DNA of 37,359 nt from Bigelowiella natans CCMP2755 (GCA_000320545.1 ADNK01001682.1:22501-59859); one strand, 5' to 3'; counted from the first letter of the stretch, positions 1 through 11,736 are shown. The notes: generated by a model from the letters alone, not told the origin. Made by a program: numbers and translations.

Positions 1-1423
1 GGAGGGGAGAAGGAGGTCAACAAAATTGAAATGGTGGCCGCCTTGTAGCCTAGTTTTTAATTTGTGGGTGCTGGATGGCGACCATGGTCACGATTACACG
101 GTTACTCTACATTATCTCTCATTTGATATAAATTGATCTACAAATTTATGTCGTTTATCTAAATCATCCTGTGTTTTACGAAAAAAGTCTGATGATCGGC
201 GATGTCGCGGCGTAGCCCACTTTCCTTTCACCAAAAAATCCACCTCGGTGCCAGCGGAAATCAGCGGTTTTGAATTCGGTACGAAAGTGCCAGTGACATC
301 GGATAATAGCGGACAGAATCGGGTCAATCTGAAATCACCTTAAGGACTACTGTGCCATGTGCCATGTAGCAAGGGTGCAAGATTTTTGGAGTAAAATCCG
401 GGGTTCCGGAACTTACAAATCAGTCATCGTAACTTACGGTAATTTACGTAAGTTGATGTTGTCCCATGACGGATGCTGCGAAAGCTTAGAAATTTGAGGC
501 TCAACTTCTTGACTTTAGACTAACCAAAATTTGGACGGGTTTGGAAGGTGGTAGATCTGAATGCGTAGGAAAAGAAATCAAAAAATTGAGGCTCAGTTAA
601 TGACTTCTAGGTCAAAATTCGTTCAAATATGAAATTTGATGGGATGACATTTTGTCTCTCGGTTTGAAGTAGTAATTTAGGGGAAATAACAACAACAATA
701 ACAACAACAACAACAACAATGACAAGAACAACAATGACAAGAACAACAATGACAAGAACAACAACAACAAGAACAAGATTAATTTGCAAAACAGTAAAAT
801 TCAAGGATTTTCAAAGAAGAAGACAATGGTTTTTCCTTGCATCACAAAAATATAGGTCACAATTTCAAAAGAGGGTACCTATTTTGGAGCCCCCCATTCT
901 CGAACCTACAGATGCCAATCGCATACCCCACCAATGGCTTCCAGATCAGCAGATCATCAGAAATTCAAAGATTCTCGATGGGCGACAGGTCACAATGAAT
1001 CATTTAATTGAAAATACAGGAAATTCAATGGATAATATTGGCAGTGACAAATCTTTTTTTGTACTCCTCGATTTCCACCTCGAAAACGGCTGAAAGGAGA
1101 CGGGAAAACACGAAAATGCGCCAGATTCACCCTTCTCAAAACCCCCAAGATACTTTGAGGGGGTACTTTTGGATGGGTATCTTCTGGTCAAAAATCTTAG
1201 GATAAAACCCGTATCCCAATGCCGATACCACAAGTTTGAATTCGGTGGAGCAGAACCTCTAAATCCTCCAGAGCGATTGTAGCAGATGCATCCAAGATAG
1301 CACGTTTTCCGGGCAGAAAATGCTCTTTTCCAATGACTGATTCTCTGGTACATTATAGCTCTTTAAAAATGCAAAAAAGAAAGTAATTTGTCAATATGCG
1401 ACATGTAATTATTGATGTCTTAG
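1..1423. other. No supported gene
   Basis: Short open frames occur on both strands (for example minus 327-112 and plus 719-1093). None shows a recognisable domain, none can be joined to a neighbour with consistent phase, and the plus frame starts inside a simple repeat. Two similar phrases containing 'TTGAGGCTCA' lie near 493-525 and 583-610. I see only non-coding DNA and simple repeats here, although an unrecognised exon cannot be excluded. Confidence 0.5.
687..777. repeat. AAC-type microsatellite grading into a 15-bp minisatellite
   Basis: AAC/AAT triplets are followed by three copies of a 15-bp unit of the form AATGACAAGAACAAC and then more AAC/AAG triplets. The open frame through it (Met-Thr-Arg-Thr-Thr repeats) is a by-product of the repeat. 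Confidence 0.85.
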
Positions 1424-1437
1424 TATAAATATAAAAG
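1424..1437 (+). promoter_or_regulatory. Candidate TATA box for the downstream RNA-binding protein gene
   Basis: TATAAATATAAAAG lies about 180 bp upstream of a plausible initiator ATG at 1618. That ATG opens a short frame running into a strong donor (GTAAGT at 1643). This layout fits a promoter plus a short first coding exon, but the join from that exon to the firmly placed exons downstream was not resolved. Confidence 0.3.
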
Positions 1438-2333
1438 CAGTTCTCTTTTGGTTGGCCTTCGACGACTGCCTTAGAAATAAGGCCGAAAACCTACCGGTAT
1501 CGATTTTGCCTCGGCCTGCGCCCCCCTCCCTAAAAGCGCATGTTAGCGGCCAATTCAAATTCAGATAAAATTTTAATTTTGATTTTGCCTTAGCTGTTCA
1601 ATGTTGATCGCATCGCTATGAGCCATTCGACGGACGAACTAAGTAAGTATCGAGACTATGAAAATAACCTCCTCTTAGGAGCGTTTGCTCAAACCTACCG
1701 GGCTTCATAATTGATTTGTCCTTCTGCAAAATTCAATTCAGCCCTACACTTTGTACGTACCATCTCCATCCTCTTCTAATTTAGTGTGAAAGCCTCCGAC
1801 CTCCCCCCTTTCATTGACGGCGAATCTGCATACTTATATGTAGGCGCGTCGCAATCACGTGATTTTTCATCGAGAGGCAATTTCATGCCGGAGATGTTAT
1901 CAATCAAGATCCTCGCTCCTTCTACAAGGAATACTCTGTAAGCTACCATGACCATTCATGATTTGCCTCTGCTCGCAACACGATGCTTCAACGAGCTCGC
2001 TTACAAACTCTGGATTTTTATTTTTATCTTGGAGCTAAGAATTCAAATGTCGTGGGATTAATGTCAGGCATGGCAAAGGCGTGATGTCCCTCGCTGGGTT
2101 TACGACGGCTTTCGCAACTTATGATCCAACGTGCGTGTGCTCAATGAAGTGATAATCATTCCATGCCGAGTTTCCGCCCCCCCCCCCAAAAAACATTTTA
2201 ACATCGTCGAACCTATTTGTACCCTGGAGATAGAGTTCCTTGTATTTGCTGATGCTCTCCGTGCGCTGATCATAGCTGAGATGCTTTCTATAAATATGAG
2301 GTTTTCTCTCCCCCCCTCCCGTCTCCAACATAG

Positions 2334-3309
2334 GCAATGCAAAGCGGTCAAGGGCCTCGTGTGCAGTGGTCGATTACGTGTTGACAGAAAGGCCGAAGCA
2401 CCAAAAACAATGGCCACAACAGTCGGAACCGAGAAGAACGATGAGAAAAACACAGCAGAGGCCAGGGCACAGACGAAGAAGAAAGGGCAAGGGCGTGCAG
2501 TGAAAGCAATGAAAATGTTGGTTTTTTTCCGCTCTAAGAACGAATTGGAGATGATGATGGCAGACGCATCAGGTTGCTTTAAATCGCCCGCCTCCCCACC
2601 CCCTCCCACCTTCCCCCCCTTCCTTTCCCAGAGATTTTGATATTCCCGAAGTTTCACGAAGCTAATGTAACATGTGGGAGACGCCATTGAGGAGAGATAG
2701 AGTTCCCGCCATGGACGCATGCGACACGACGCCAATACCATTTTCTCATATCTCCCTCATACCATGCGATCAGAAATCCCCCCTGTCCTGTTTGGAAGCT
2801 CTGCAAGGCTAACACGCCTCACTCGAATTCGGTCGCAAATCAAAGGCCTTACAAATTCACCGAACACGCTCAAATCGCGCATCCTCTCTGACGTCTCCAA
2901 AGCTGAGATCTCGCCCAAAGAGGAGGGGACAGACGAGAAGGGGGAGGGCAGGACAGCGGCACGGGTTCCATTGAACCCGTCCGCAGCTGTGTTCCGACCC
3001 CACCTGAAAGACACCAAGTCGAAAGCAAACGCGGCCAAGATGCAAGCTACAAATGCGACGATGAAATATGCGGGGAGGAGGCAGCAGCAGTACACCTACA
3101 ATTATAGCAGCAGCCGCAGCAGCCTTGCTATCAACGGCCATATCGACGCAGACACTAGTAGAGGGAACCAAGGGAGCAGCAATACGGACAGCAACAGCGC
3201 GGCTTCAAGGGGGGGGGGTGGAAGGGGCAGAAGGCAAAGCTGCAATTATAACAGCAGCAGCAGCAGCCGCCGCCGTAGCAGCAATGACAACAATACTAAT
3301 GGCGATGGC

Positions 3310-3348
<39 letters not shown>

Positions 3349-3466
3349 AATAATAACCCCAACAAATTGCATGGCGGGAGGGACAGCGAGGGAGCAGGCC
3401 GATCGCAAAATAACAATTCTACTGCCAAGCAGGTAGGTGCACGTGTGTGTTGGTGTGTGTTGGTGC

Positions 3467-3515
<49 letters not shown>

Positions 3516-3776
3516 AGGAGAAACGAAAACGATGATGGTGATGATGATGGTGATGCTGATTGATGGTGTCCACAGCGATAAAGATAGCAATGATGACGGC
3601 AAACCCCTCCCCCTCCCCTCCCTCTGCTTCTCTCACATTGCTAAATCAGTATGCTCGCTCCGTGTTCGTGTCTCGCATTCCGGCGGACGCTGAATGGAAG
3701 GATATTGCAGCAGCTTTCCGTCCTGTCGGGTCGTGATTAATCCCTAGTTAACTCGCAATCATCACACCTATTACTA

Positions 3777-3811
<35 letters not shown>

Positions 3812-4207
3812 GCTACTGCCTTAACGCCGCTGCCGCTACTACAACTGTTACTATTTTGTAGAGAGCGTCATTTCCTTAGATCTAACCCCCCCCCCTGAAG
3901 AGGTCCAAATTTCGTGTAGCCGTAGCCGTGCTCCCCCTGAGAAATGCGACCTTTTCCGCTCGCGACAAAGACCGATTGATGCTTCTCGTGTAAATGCGCG
4001 GGGGTTTCGTCGCTTGTTATTCGTTACGAAATACCTACTGTGTATACGCACGGAGGTGTGATGCTCGGTTGGGAGCTTGAGATTATTCTTCCTCTCCTCG
4101 CCCTCCTCTCCCCTCCCTTCCCCCTCCTGCTGCTGCTGTTTCAGGCCTACTGCACGGGTATTTCGGAAACCACGTCAAGCTTGGGTGGGTGGTAGCGACT
4201 TGTTGTA

Positions 4208-4253
<46 letters not shown>

Positions 4254-5186
4254 GTGTGTGTGTGTGTGTGTGTTTGTGTGTGTTACACATATTTATAAGT
4301 AGCATATAAGTATACTCATTTACATTTATATGTACGTTAATACGCACACATGTCGTGTCTCGACGCTCCCATCAGCAGTCAGTCAGTCAATCAATCAATC
4401 AACAACTCAGGCGCACGTTTACTTCCCTGACCTCGCGTCTGTGGACCTTGCTGTGACGCTGGCGCAGCAGGGCGCGATCTCGATTTTCGGCTATTCTCTA
4501 ACCGTGCGACGCAGAGAGCGGTTGGTGTTGGCTCAGATTTTACGATGATAGCCGATTGATTTTGTGTCTACTACTCAAAGTTGGGGCTAGGGAGGGGCAG
4601 GGTCGGGGGTAGGGTTAGATTCGTTTTCCCTGGCGGGTAGTCATTTATGACGCTGCTTTCCACTCTGCAGCATAAAACACATACATTCAATACAATACAC
4701 CTCGCCGTATTGACTGCGCGGCACTCGCGACGGTCTATTTATGCATGGGGATGGTGATGGGAGGCAGTCCGTGGTGGGCTATGGTGATGGCGGTGGTGGT
4801 GGTGGTGGTGATGCTGATGGCGGCGATGATAAATGTTACCTTGCTCGTCTGAAGAAAGTGCCATTGTTTCTCCCAGCCCGCGCTGCTCCGAGCGACGAAT
4901 GAAAAAGCACATCAAGGAAGCTCGAGCGCACTTCCGGGCAGCCGATATCTTGGAGGCCATGGCCTCTCGTATCCGGGGTGGGGCGAAGAGGAGGACAGGA
5001 GGGGCCGATTCTTCGTCGCAAACTGTGGAGCAAGGGTCCAGGAGGACAGCCCTTGAGCAAAACGGGGGAGGGGGCTCGAGCCTGCCTTCTACGCTTCCTT
5101 CTTCCTCCTCCTCCTCCTCCTCCTGCAATAACGAGCAGGTGGAGGGGCCGGCTTTTCGATTGAGGTACAGCACAGCAGCAGCACCA

Positions 5187-5218
<32 letters not shown>

Positions 5219-5570
5219 ACAACAACAGTATATCGATGCGGTGACGCCATAATCCCACCTATACTTCTGCAAGTTTCGGGCTATTCCTCCTCCTTGACCT
5301 TGCTACTGTGCTAAGCTTTTGATAATCGTGGTGGGATTTCCTCCTACTCCTACTCCTCCTCCTCCTCCTCTTCCTCCTCCTCCTCTTCCCCCTCCTCCTC
5401 TTCCCCCTCCTCCTCTTCCACCTCCTCCTCCCCCTCCTCCTCAGGATGGTGACGTGCGTGCCAACGGCCACGGCCTACTTCTCCTTGGAGAACATAGAAG
5501 AACGGTGTGCGCCAACCAGCGGCGAGAGGTGCGCGTAGCTGCCTGCTGTTACTCATACAATGTCCACATG

Positions 5571-5639
<69 letters not shown>

Positions 5640-5738
5640 TTAAAAGTTTTTCCTCTTAAAGTTTTCCTCCCCCTTTCTCCGCCCCCCCCCCAACCCCCCT
5701 CCCTTCCCTTCGTCTCTCCCGTATTCGTTTCTCTCTCT

Positions 5739-5772
<34 letters not shown>

Positions 5773-6439
5773 AATGTGGGGGGTGCGCGCGGTGGATAGA
5801 ATATCGGTGCTGGCTGCTGTTCGCTCCGCCCTGGGACTGCCAAAACAAGACAATAGCAGCACCAACAACACCACCACCAACGATGACGACGACGGCGATG
5901 GTGATGATGACAGAAAGAAAGCTGATGAGAGCGAAAGTAAGAAAGCTAATACGAATGATGGGGAAGCAGAGGAGAGACAGCGCGCCACCCTCGCTGCTGG
6001 TAAGTCCCAAGATCGTTCTCCTCCCACCGCATCCACAGCGCCAACCGCCATCAGCGCATCTAAAGAGGACAAAAGCACGGAGGAGAAGGAGGAGAAGGGA
6101 GAGGAGGAGCCGGAGGAGGGGGGAGGAAGGAGAAACAAAGCAGCTGACCCAAAATCTCGCAGCCGTGCTGCTACTGCATCCGAAACTACTTCAACCCCAA
6201 CCGCCTCCCCCCCATCAGCATCGTCATCACCACTGCCAACCGACCCTATTATTCCTTCCGCATCGTCGCCGTTTCTGGGCGCGGTTTCGGGGTCTTCTCC
6301 CCCTTCCATGACGGCTCGCTCGGCGCCGTCCTCCCCCCTGGTCCTCCCCCCCAAGGTGCTGGAGTGTGAGCATCTAGAGCTCCTCGATAGGTAAAGCGGC
6401 GGGCAAAACGCGCGACGCCATCGAATCCACAATAAATAG

Positions 6440-6485
<46 letters not shown>

Positions 6486-6829
6486 AATTTACTGGTGTAT
6501 TCCTCCCCTGCAGACGCACTGGCAAGGTAACATCAATGACCGAGCCAGCGTCTTTTGTGAAGAAGAGGCCGCAGTATCGCCTGAGGCCTCGCAGGGGTAG
6601 TGAGAGAAGAAGGACTTCGAGCACCAACAGCAGCAGCAGCACGATTATTGCCTCCTCGCTCTCTGCTGCTGCACGAGTTAACACGGCAGGTGGTCTCCAT
6701 TAAATATATATAAATGTATATAATATACATATTTATATATAAATTGATGTATACATATGTTTATATTTATATTTACATTATATGCAACCTGGATGATGGT
6801 TGTGATAATGATGTGTTTTGCATTCCTTG

Positions 6830-6875
<46 letters not shown>

Positions 6876-7909
6876 TCTACTTTCCCCCCTGTATTATGAT
6901 GATACGGCTGACCAACAAAAAAAACAAAACAGAGAGCTCAAAGGAGGCCACAAATTCCGGTACCAGCATCGAAGGAAGAAGTGCGGCACAAGCAGTGCAA
7001 AGAGGGGAAGGGGCAAGGAGAAGTGGCGCTGGAACAATAGACTCGTTGAGGACAAACGACGATCTTGCTAGCAGCAAGAATGATGATAGTAGCGATGCGG
7101 ACAGCAAATCCTGTTTACCCCAGGAGCGGGAGGACGAGGGGGAGGAGAAGGGGGGGGGGGGGGGGGAGGAAACACAAGCAGCAGCAGCAGCAGCAGCGCG
7201 TCACAACGATATTAGAACTCCCGCGGGTCTTGCCCATCCCCCCCCCAATTGTCTACTCGCGGGAACAGATGCTGGAGCTCAAGGGGGAGGATAAGGCAGA
7301 CGATATGCCAGATCTGTCAGAGAAGTAAGTGACGTCGATCCCACCTGGCCCTCTACCTTTCTCCGAGGATTTGAAGATGGGAGGGGGGGGGGGGAGGATA
7401 GCAAGGGCGGAGCGGCGGGTGGGGGTTTCGCAGCAATTTCGAGGCCTCCTGTGTTGGTTTTGGCGCACACTGTGTAAGCATGCTTTGAATGTGAAGATAA
7501 ATGGGTGTTGTTGTTGTTGTTGGTGTTGGCCTTGATTGCCCCGACCTCATGGTATATCCCTCGACCAAACCACTTCCTCCTGGTAGGTACTGCGACATAC
7601 GATTGCTCAACCTCCGACGTTTCCAGCAGCGCAACTCTGACTCCGTTATTCACCAAAGAGGAGGGCGGGGGGGGAAGCAAAGGCGCCAACGGCTTTACAG
7701 TTGAGTGATATTCATTGCTACCACAGCAAAACTTCATCAGCTGCCGCTGCTTCTCTATATAACATTCTTCCATTCATTGCTGTTGGTTGTTGCGATGCAA
7801 ATTGGCCATCTCCAGGCACTAAGGCTACATTCTCTAAGTCGTCGCTGCAAACGCGAGCACAAACGGAGAGCAGCAAGTAAGTCATAGTGGTTCTTCCCGC
7901 AATAGTGTG

Positions 7910-7942
<33 letters not shown>

Positions 7943-8158
7943 TTCATCGTTAAAACTGGATCGGTATGCAAATTTGCATCGGTGCATAAAGCATAGGGTA
8001 TACGCAGCAGCAAGCTCACTGATAATCCCGTTGTTGTATGTATGACCGCCAGGCATTTCCGTAAACGCAGCTACAGCACAACAGCGGTGGAGAAGTCGCG
8101 CCATTCGGCCATCGTCGCCAAGACGAAACGATGGGTTGTCAAGTTGGACAAATCGTAG
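2334..8158 (+). CDS. Multi-exon RRM RNA-binding protein with a late eIF4E-binding-like motif (5' end unresolved)
   Basis: Exons placed: 2334-2572 and 2903-3432 (tentative join), then 3650-3729, 4145-4184, 4411-4520, 4877-5164, 5445-5528, 5800-6390, 6514-6689, 6933-7324, 7587-7699, 7816-7876, 8053-8158 (stop TAG). Every junction from 3432 on conserves reading phase. Three short exons (3650-4520) encode one RRM: strand 1 'SVFVSRIPADAEW', then 'ARVFRKPRQAWAHVYFPDL' across the RNP1 region, ending 'GYSLTVRRRE'. The first exon ends in an RRM-like strand 4 ('GLVCSGRLRVDRK'), suggesting an earlier RRM. Linkers are Ser/Asn/Gly-rich, with a poly-Asn run near 3310-3350. Exon 6933-7324 encodes 'IVYSREQMLELKG', close to the YxxxxL-hydrophobic eIF4E-binding motif; the C-terminus is basic. 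It is probably an mRNA-binding or translational regulator (inference). The start is unknown (ATG 1618 possible), and a frame problem at a G17 run is treated in the findings. Confidence 0.72.
3433..3518. repeat. Intronic GT microsatellite
   Basis: A long GT tract starts just inside the intron after the donor at 3433 and is followed by imperfect ATG/GGT triplets up to about 3560. Confidence 0.85.
3766..3815. repeat. Intronic ACT microsatellite
   Basis: Roughly fifteen ACT/CCT triplets lie within the intron 3730-4144 of the RRM gene. Confidence 0.85.
4208..4281. repeat. Intronic TA then TG compound microsatellite
   Basis: A TA tract runs into TG repeats, inside intron 4185-4410 of the RRM gene. 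Confidence 0.9.
5340..5443. repeat. CTC/CTT triplet tract forming a polypyrimidine tract
   Basis: About 100 nt of almost pure pyrimidine triplets ends at the acceptor AG (5443-5444) of exon 5445-5528. The repeat probably serves as the polypyrimidine tract of this intron. Confidence 0.8.
5571..5635. repeat. Long TA microsatellite
   Basis: A nearly perfect TA tract of about 60 nt lies in intron 5529-5799 of the RRM gene. Confidence 0.95.
5729..5771. repeat. CT then GT compound microsatellite
   Basis: This second microsatellite lies in the same intron (5529-5799), just before the acceptor used for exon 5800-6390. Confidence 0.9.
6442..6485. repeat. TA then TG compound microsatellite
   Basis: It occupies much of the 123-nt intron 6391-6513. 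Confidence 0.9.
6831..6879. repeat. CT / CTAT microsatellite
   Basis: It lies in intron 6690-6932 upstream of an acceptor at 6931-6932. Confidence 0.9.
7504..7526. repeat. TTG microsatellite
   Basis: A short GTT-phase triplet tract lies in intron 7325-7586; a G-run (about 7382-7395) lies in the same intron. Confidence 0.75.
7907..7941. repeat. TAG/TAGT microsatellite
   Basis: About eleven TAG triplets lie in the last intron (7877-8052) of the RRM gene. Confidence 0.85.
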
Positions 8159-8919
8159 GGCACGGCGTCGTAGTAGTCTTGCATTTCACGTAGTCAACCA
8201 GTGCGCACAGCACAAAATAAGCAAAGGCAGGGAAAAAAAAAAAAAAACAGGAAAGAAAACTTGACATTTAGCAGATAGAACGGCAGGTGGCCTAGGTGTG
8301 TGTGTGTGTGTGCGTGTGTGTGTGTGTGAGTGCTCATCTAATGTTCTTAAGTAGCAATGAGAAGAGCTAGCAAAGCTAGCTAAACAGGTTAGATCTCTAG
8401 GTCCATTGTTGCTTGCTGCTGTCGCAGTTGTGTTCTTGGTTGCAAAGTGGCACAGACATGCTGCACCATGTCAATGTGCTAGTCTAGCAGTGTGCATGGT
8501 CAAATCTACAGACAAGGCGCATTCTAGCATTATTGTAGCGCACGCACACTGTGCATGCACAGCACATGCGCTTGCATGCGTGCTAGCGTGACATGGCAAG
8601 TTCTGTGGCTAAACTTGTGCAATGTGCACAGAGTATATGACACTACCAACAAACAAGCTGCGTGCGTGCTAGCTAGCGTGAATGATCGTTTTCATCAACT
8701 TGTTCTTTGATCGACGGCGCCTTTCCCACGCTTTCATGTTGCGCTCTCTCCGCGCCTTTTCTTTTCAATTTTTTCCCCGCAGTTCCTCTTTCCACGGATT
8801 GTCGGCTTTTTCCTTTCGTGCGCCGTTTTTCTGTCAGCGTTTTTCCCTTTTCTTTTCGCACTTCTTTCTCATCAACCGTGCCCTTGACCTTCCCATCGAT
8901 CCTTTTTGGGGATTTTCAT
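8159..8919. other. Intergenic DNA with a palindromic-word island
   Basis: This sits between the 3' ends of two convergent genes. It holds an A15 run near 8234, a TG repeat at about 8298-8330, and at 8340-8690 DNA dense in GCTAGC, CATG, GCATGC and TGCA words. The island resembles those at 12470-13150 and 18600-19100. The open frames across 8682-9213 lack domain features and overlap the real minus-strand gene. Confidence 0.55.
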
Positions 8920-9717
8920 TCAGACCTTTGCACACAAGGTAACCACCCTGTACGTCATCCTGAACGCGAAGAAAACAACACCCAACCTACATCGGGCGCT
9001 GAGAAGATCATGGAGAGGGTCCCACTCCCTTGGAAAGTTCTCACCTTCGCTAGAGAAGTCAACACCGAACAATGCACTAGCGGCGGCAGAACTTGTTGGA
9101 AAATCGATGGTTGCGTGATCAAAAAGGGCCGTCACAGAGAGCATGAACCAGGAAAGAAGACCAGTAATGACAACGCACCCCTCAATAGCTCCAAAATCAT
9201 TAGAACTGGATGACTTAGCACATTCAGGAGGGATGTATGTGAGATCTTGACCAGTACAAAGAACTTCTGCGATAAGAACAATTATTGCGAAATGAGCGAC
9301 GAATGCAATAAATCCCGGGGCGGCGATAACCTTTTTCGTGGATGGCATCTGGGCACTCCCACAGGTTGCAGTGGTCTATTCTGGCCAAGCCAAAAAACCA
9401 AATGAGCATATATAATGCTTAGGTGAGGCGAGGGAAAAAAATGATAGTTATGAGCGTGGAGAGTAAGCTTGTACTCGTGGCATCCGGAACCAAAGAGGGC
9501 CCCATAGTGAGCGGTTAAATCCTGACAATCGTCTAATTGGAGAACAACTTGAAAGGCTCGATAGGCGAAAGACAAGCACACGAAGATGAAGAAGCCAAAG
9601 AGAATGAAGCGTGCCCGTCGGGTGGGTCCTTTCAGTTTTCTGCGGCCCCCTCAGCCCCCCAGAGCTCGTTTATGGCGCAACGATACTCCTTTACCTCAGA
9701 TATGTGCTCCTTTCCAT
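8920..9717 (-). CDS. Small multi-pass membrane protein, family unrecognised
   Basis: Exon 1 is 9717-9695 (ATG at 9717, donor GTAAAG); exon 2 is 9639-9475, phase-consistent across a 55-nt intron; exon 3 starts near 9375 or 9355 and is open to 8920. The N-terminus is short and basic ('YLRKLKGPTRRAR'). A transmembrane helix follows ('FILFGFFIFVCLSFAYRAF'), then a Cys-containing loop (DDC..., GSGCHE), a second helix ('GFIAFVAHFAIIVLIAEVL'), a loop with two Cys, and a third ('GCVVITGLLSWFMLSVTAL'). A weak fourth hydrophobic stretch ends the frame. The paired loop cysteines recall tetraspan proteins, but no signature motif is present. The acceptor of exon 3 is ambiguous, and a possible donor (GTAGGT) near the C-terminus would end the protein earlier. 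Confidence 0.55.
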
Positions 9718-10663
9718 TAGTTGATGCGTAGTATTTGCTCTTTTTTATCGCGTTGCAAACGCTTCCATTGAATGGGCTCTAAGAATTTCATTTCTATGTC
9801 TGGCATGGGGTTCAATGCGGAATCAGCTCTCTTTTCAGAGGAGATCGCGGGCATTGCAAAACATATCCCCCTCCCGTCTTCTGGGTGCGCGTATTCCCGT
9901 ATTAAGGAGTACAAACAGCCAAACCCAACGCTAGATGACCGTGAAAACGTTTCAGAGCGTCAGCGTTTCTTATTAGGTGTGATTAGTAACGGTTTCTGGT
10001 CGGAGCAGATCGTTCTTGTTTTCAGATGGGAGAAGAAGAAGAGCTCCGGAGACTCTCCGACGGCAAACGAACAAGAACACATCGATGTTTCCTTCTACAT
10101 GCCGAAGCAACCCCATGCCGCTACACGGCGCTCACTTTCCATTATTTGCTCACATTCCTATGCGACGTACATCATTTCAGACCTAGGATCCCTTGACGCA
10201 CCCAAATATCGCAGGCCCTTTTCTTGCAGATGTTTCCCCGTTGTGCGCTGGAGCGCTCTAGATCCTACCGGTGAAGGTTAAAGGTTGGACTTGGTACACG
10301 TGTGGAGCTCGAATTTTAGGGCGTTTGCATCGATTTTGGCTGATTTATTCGGAGATTATCCGGAAATTGCCTGTATTTGTCACCAAAACGTATGTGCTTG
10401 AATGCAAGAGCGCATCGCCAAAGAATCAAATTCCAACATCCACGGACTCCATTTCGATTAATTTGAGGAAACCCATAATGGCAAGCAAGGTCGATTGATA
10501 GGATCTTTTAATCATGATGGTTGTTTGGCAATTGCGCATCCCTGCTCCTCATCAGTAAACATCTTCTACTTTGCATATTGTGTCCATTTTCACGCTCTGT
10601 TCTTGCATGGTAGAGTGACGACGGAAAGAAAACAGGAAAGGGAGTAGCATGCTGCACTGCCAG
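9718..10663. other. Intergenic region between divergent genes
   Basis: The region lies upstream of both the minus-strand membrane protein and the plus-strand cupin gene. Plus frame 9772-10281 is long but has no domain, and its first part overlaps an equally open minus frame (9914-9717). I found no first exon for the cupin gene that joins in phase. The short frame ending near 10498 (ATG at 10478) cannot be linked through its GTC donor. Confidence 0.4.
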
Positions 10664-11285
10664 CCCAGGATCCTACAAAGATGTGTCTCCGGAGGGAGGG
10701 GCGCCCCTGGGAAGCAAGCTCATCAAAATGACCCTCAAAGTTGGCGAGCAGGACGAGCCTCATGACCATCCCAAGCACTACATGTACATCATTGCTGGTG
10801 GAAAGTTGTCCATCACCGGTGCCCCATTCCCCCCCGGCGTGACGAAGGAGCTTGAAATGAAGACTGGTATGGGGATGATCGTACCAGCTGGGGCTCACCA
10901 GGTGAAAAATACCGGCGACACCGACGTTGAGATCCTTTTCCTGGAAGTCACCGAGAAAAAGGGCGAGACTCCCGACTCGCACAAAACCCCTCAAGATACT
11001 GACCCCGGTCATTACAAGACGCTCGCAGAGGACGACGACTGGATGGTTGTAAAGATGGATATGAAGGTTGGTGAGGAGGATCACCCTCATTCCCACCGTG
11101 ATCACATCGTCTACATGCTGGACGGGGGGGAGATTACCATCTGGCCTGGCAAAGAGAAGGGTGAAAAGAAGTTAGTCGTCCCAATCAAACCTGGCATGGT
11201 TGTGCCGGTTCCCGTCGGATACCACATCGTTGCCAACACTGGAAACAAGCCGGTCTCAGCCGTGTACTTCGAAAGAAAGTCTTGA
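10664..11285 (+). CDS. Double-cupin (bicupin) protein, 5' end unresolved
   Basis: About 205 codons are open to the stop at 11283-11285. The protein has two consecutive cupin barrels. Barrel 1 has motif 1 around 'DEPHDHPKHYMY' and motif 2 'VPAGAHQVKNTG'. Barrel 2 has 'DHPHSHRDHIVYML' and 'VPVPVGYHIVANTG'. Both keep the HxH pair and the motif-2 His of a metal site, but the usual motif-1 Glu is replaced (Met in barrel 1, Val in barrel 2). Such bicupins bind metals or small ligands; the substrate cannot be read from sequence. The frame is open upstream to an in-frame TAG at 10611 with no ATG, so translation must start in an unplaced upstream exon; acceptor AGs at 10662-10663 or 10667-10668 are candidates. 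No intron is needed within the cupin domains. Confidence 0.8.
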
Positions 11286-11576
11286 AGATGATAATGCGGC
11301 TTTCGCACAATTTGTGATGCTTTTCCGGGACCTCTGCCATTTGCTACAAGCGGGAGACATGGGAAAATATATGTCCATGAATGCGATGATGTGCTCATTA
11401 ATAGGATAGGGTAGGGGGTAATCTGCAAGGCACTCACTGGGAAGAAATATTTCTAGCGGCCGTGCGATTTGATCTATCTAATAATTATTTTGAATATTTT
11501 ATTCATAATCTGCATATAACACTAGTGGATTTTGTATTAAAATAGTTGCTTTTTCGAACAATATATTTGCTATATA

Positions 11577-11736
11577 CAGTCAATATATACTCGCTATAGT
11601 CAGTCATCATATACTCGCTTTATTCAGTCAATATATACTCGCTATATTCAGTCAATATATACTCGCTATATTCAGTCAATATATACTCGCTATAATAGTC
11701 AGTCATTATATACTCGCTACATCCAATCAACATGAA
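11577..11736. repeat. 24-bp tandem repeat array (copy A)
   Basis: Six or seven units of a 24-bp sequence have the core GTCAATATATACTCGCTAT. The inner units are near-identical and the outer ones degenerate (CATATACTCG, TTATATACTCG, then AATCAACATGAACTCGC). Confidence 0.9.

Noticed and set aside
112-327. 71-codon minus-strand frame near the window start
   Set aside because: Too short, with no family resemblance and no partner exon; cannot be supported.
3068-3602. Overlapping plus and minus frames rich in Ala, Val, Leu or His
   Set aside because: Shadow frames of CAG/AAC/GT repeats within the RRM gene exon and intron.
9772-10281. 169-codon plus-strand frame between the membrane-protein and cupin genes
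   Set aside because: No recognisable domain or splice partner, partly overlapped by an equally open minus frame; kept only as possible.
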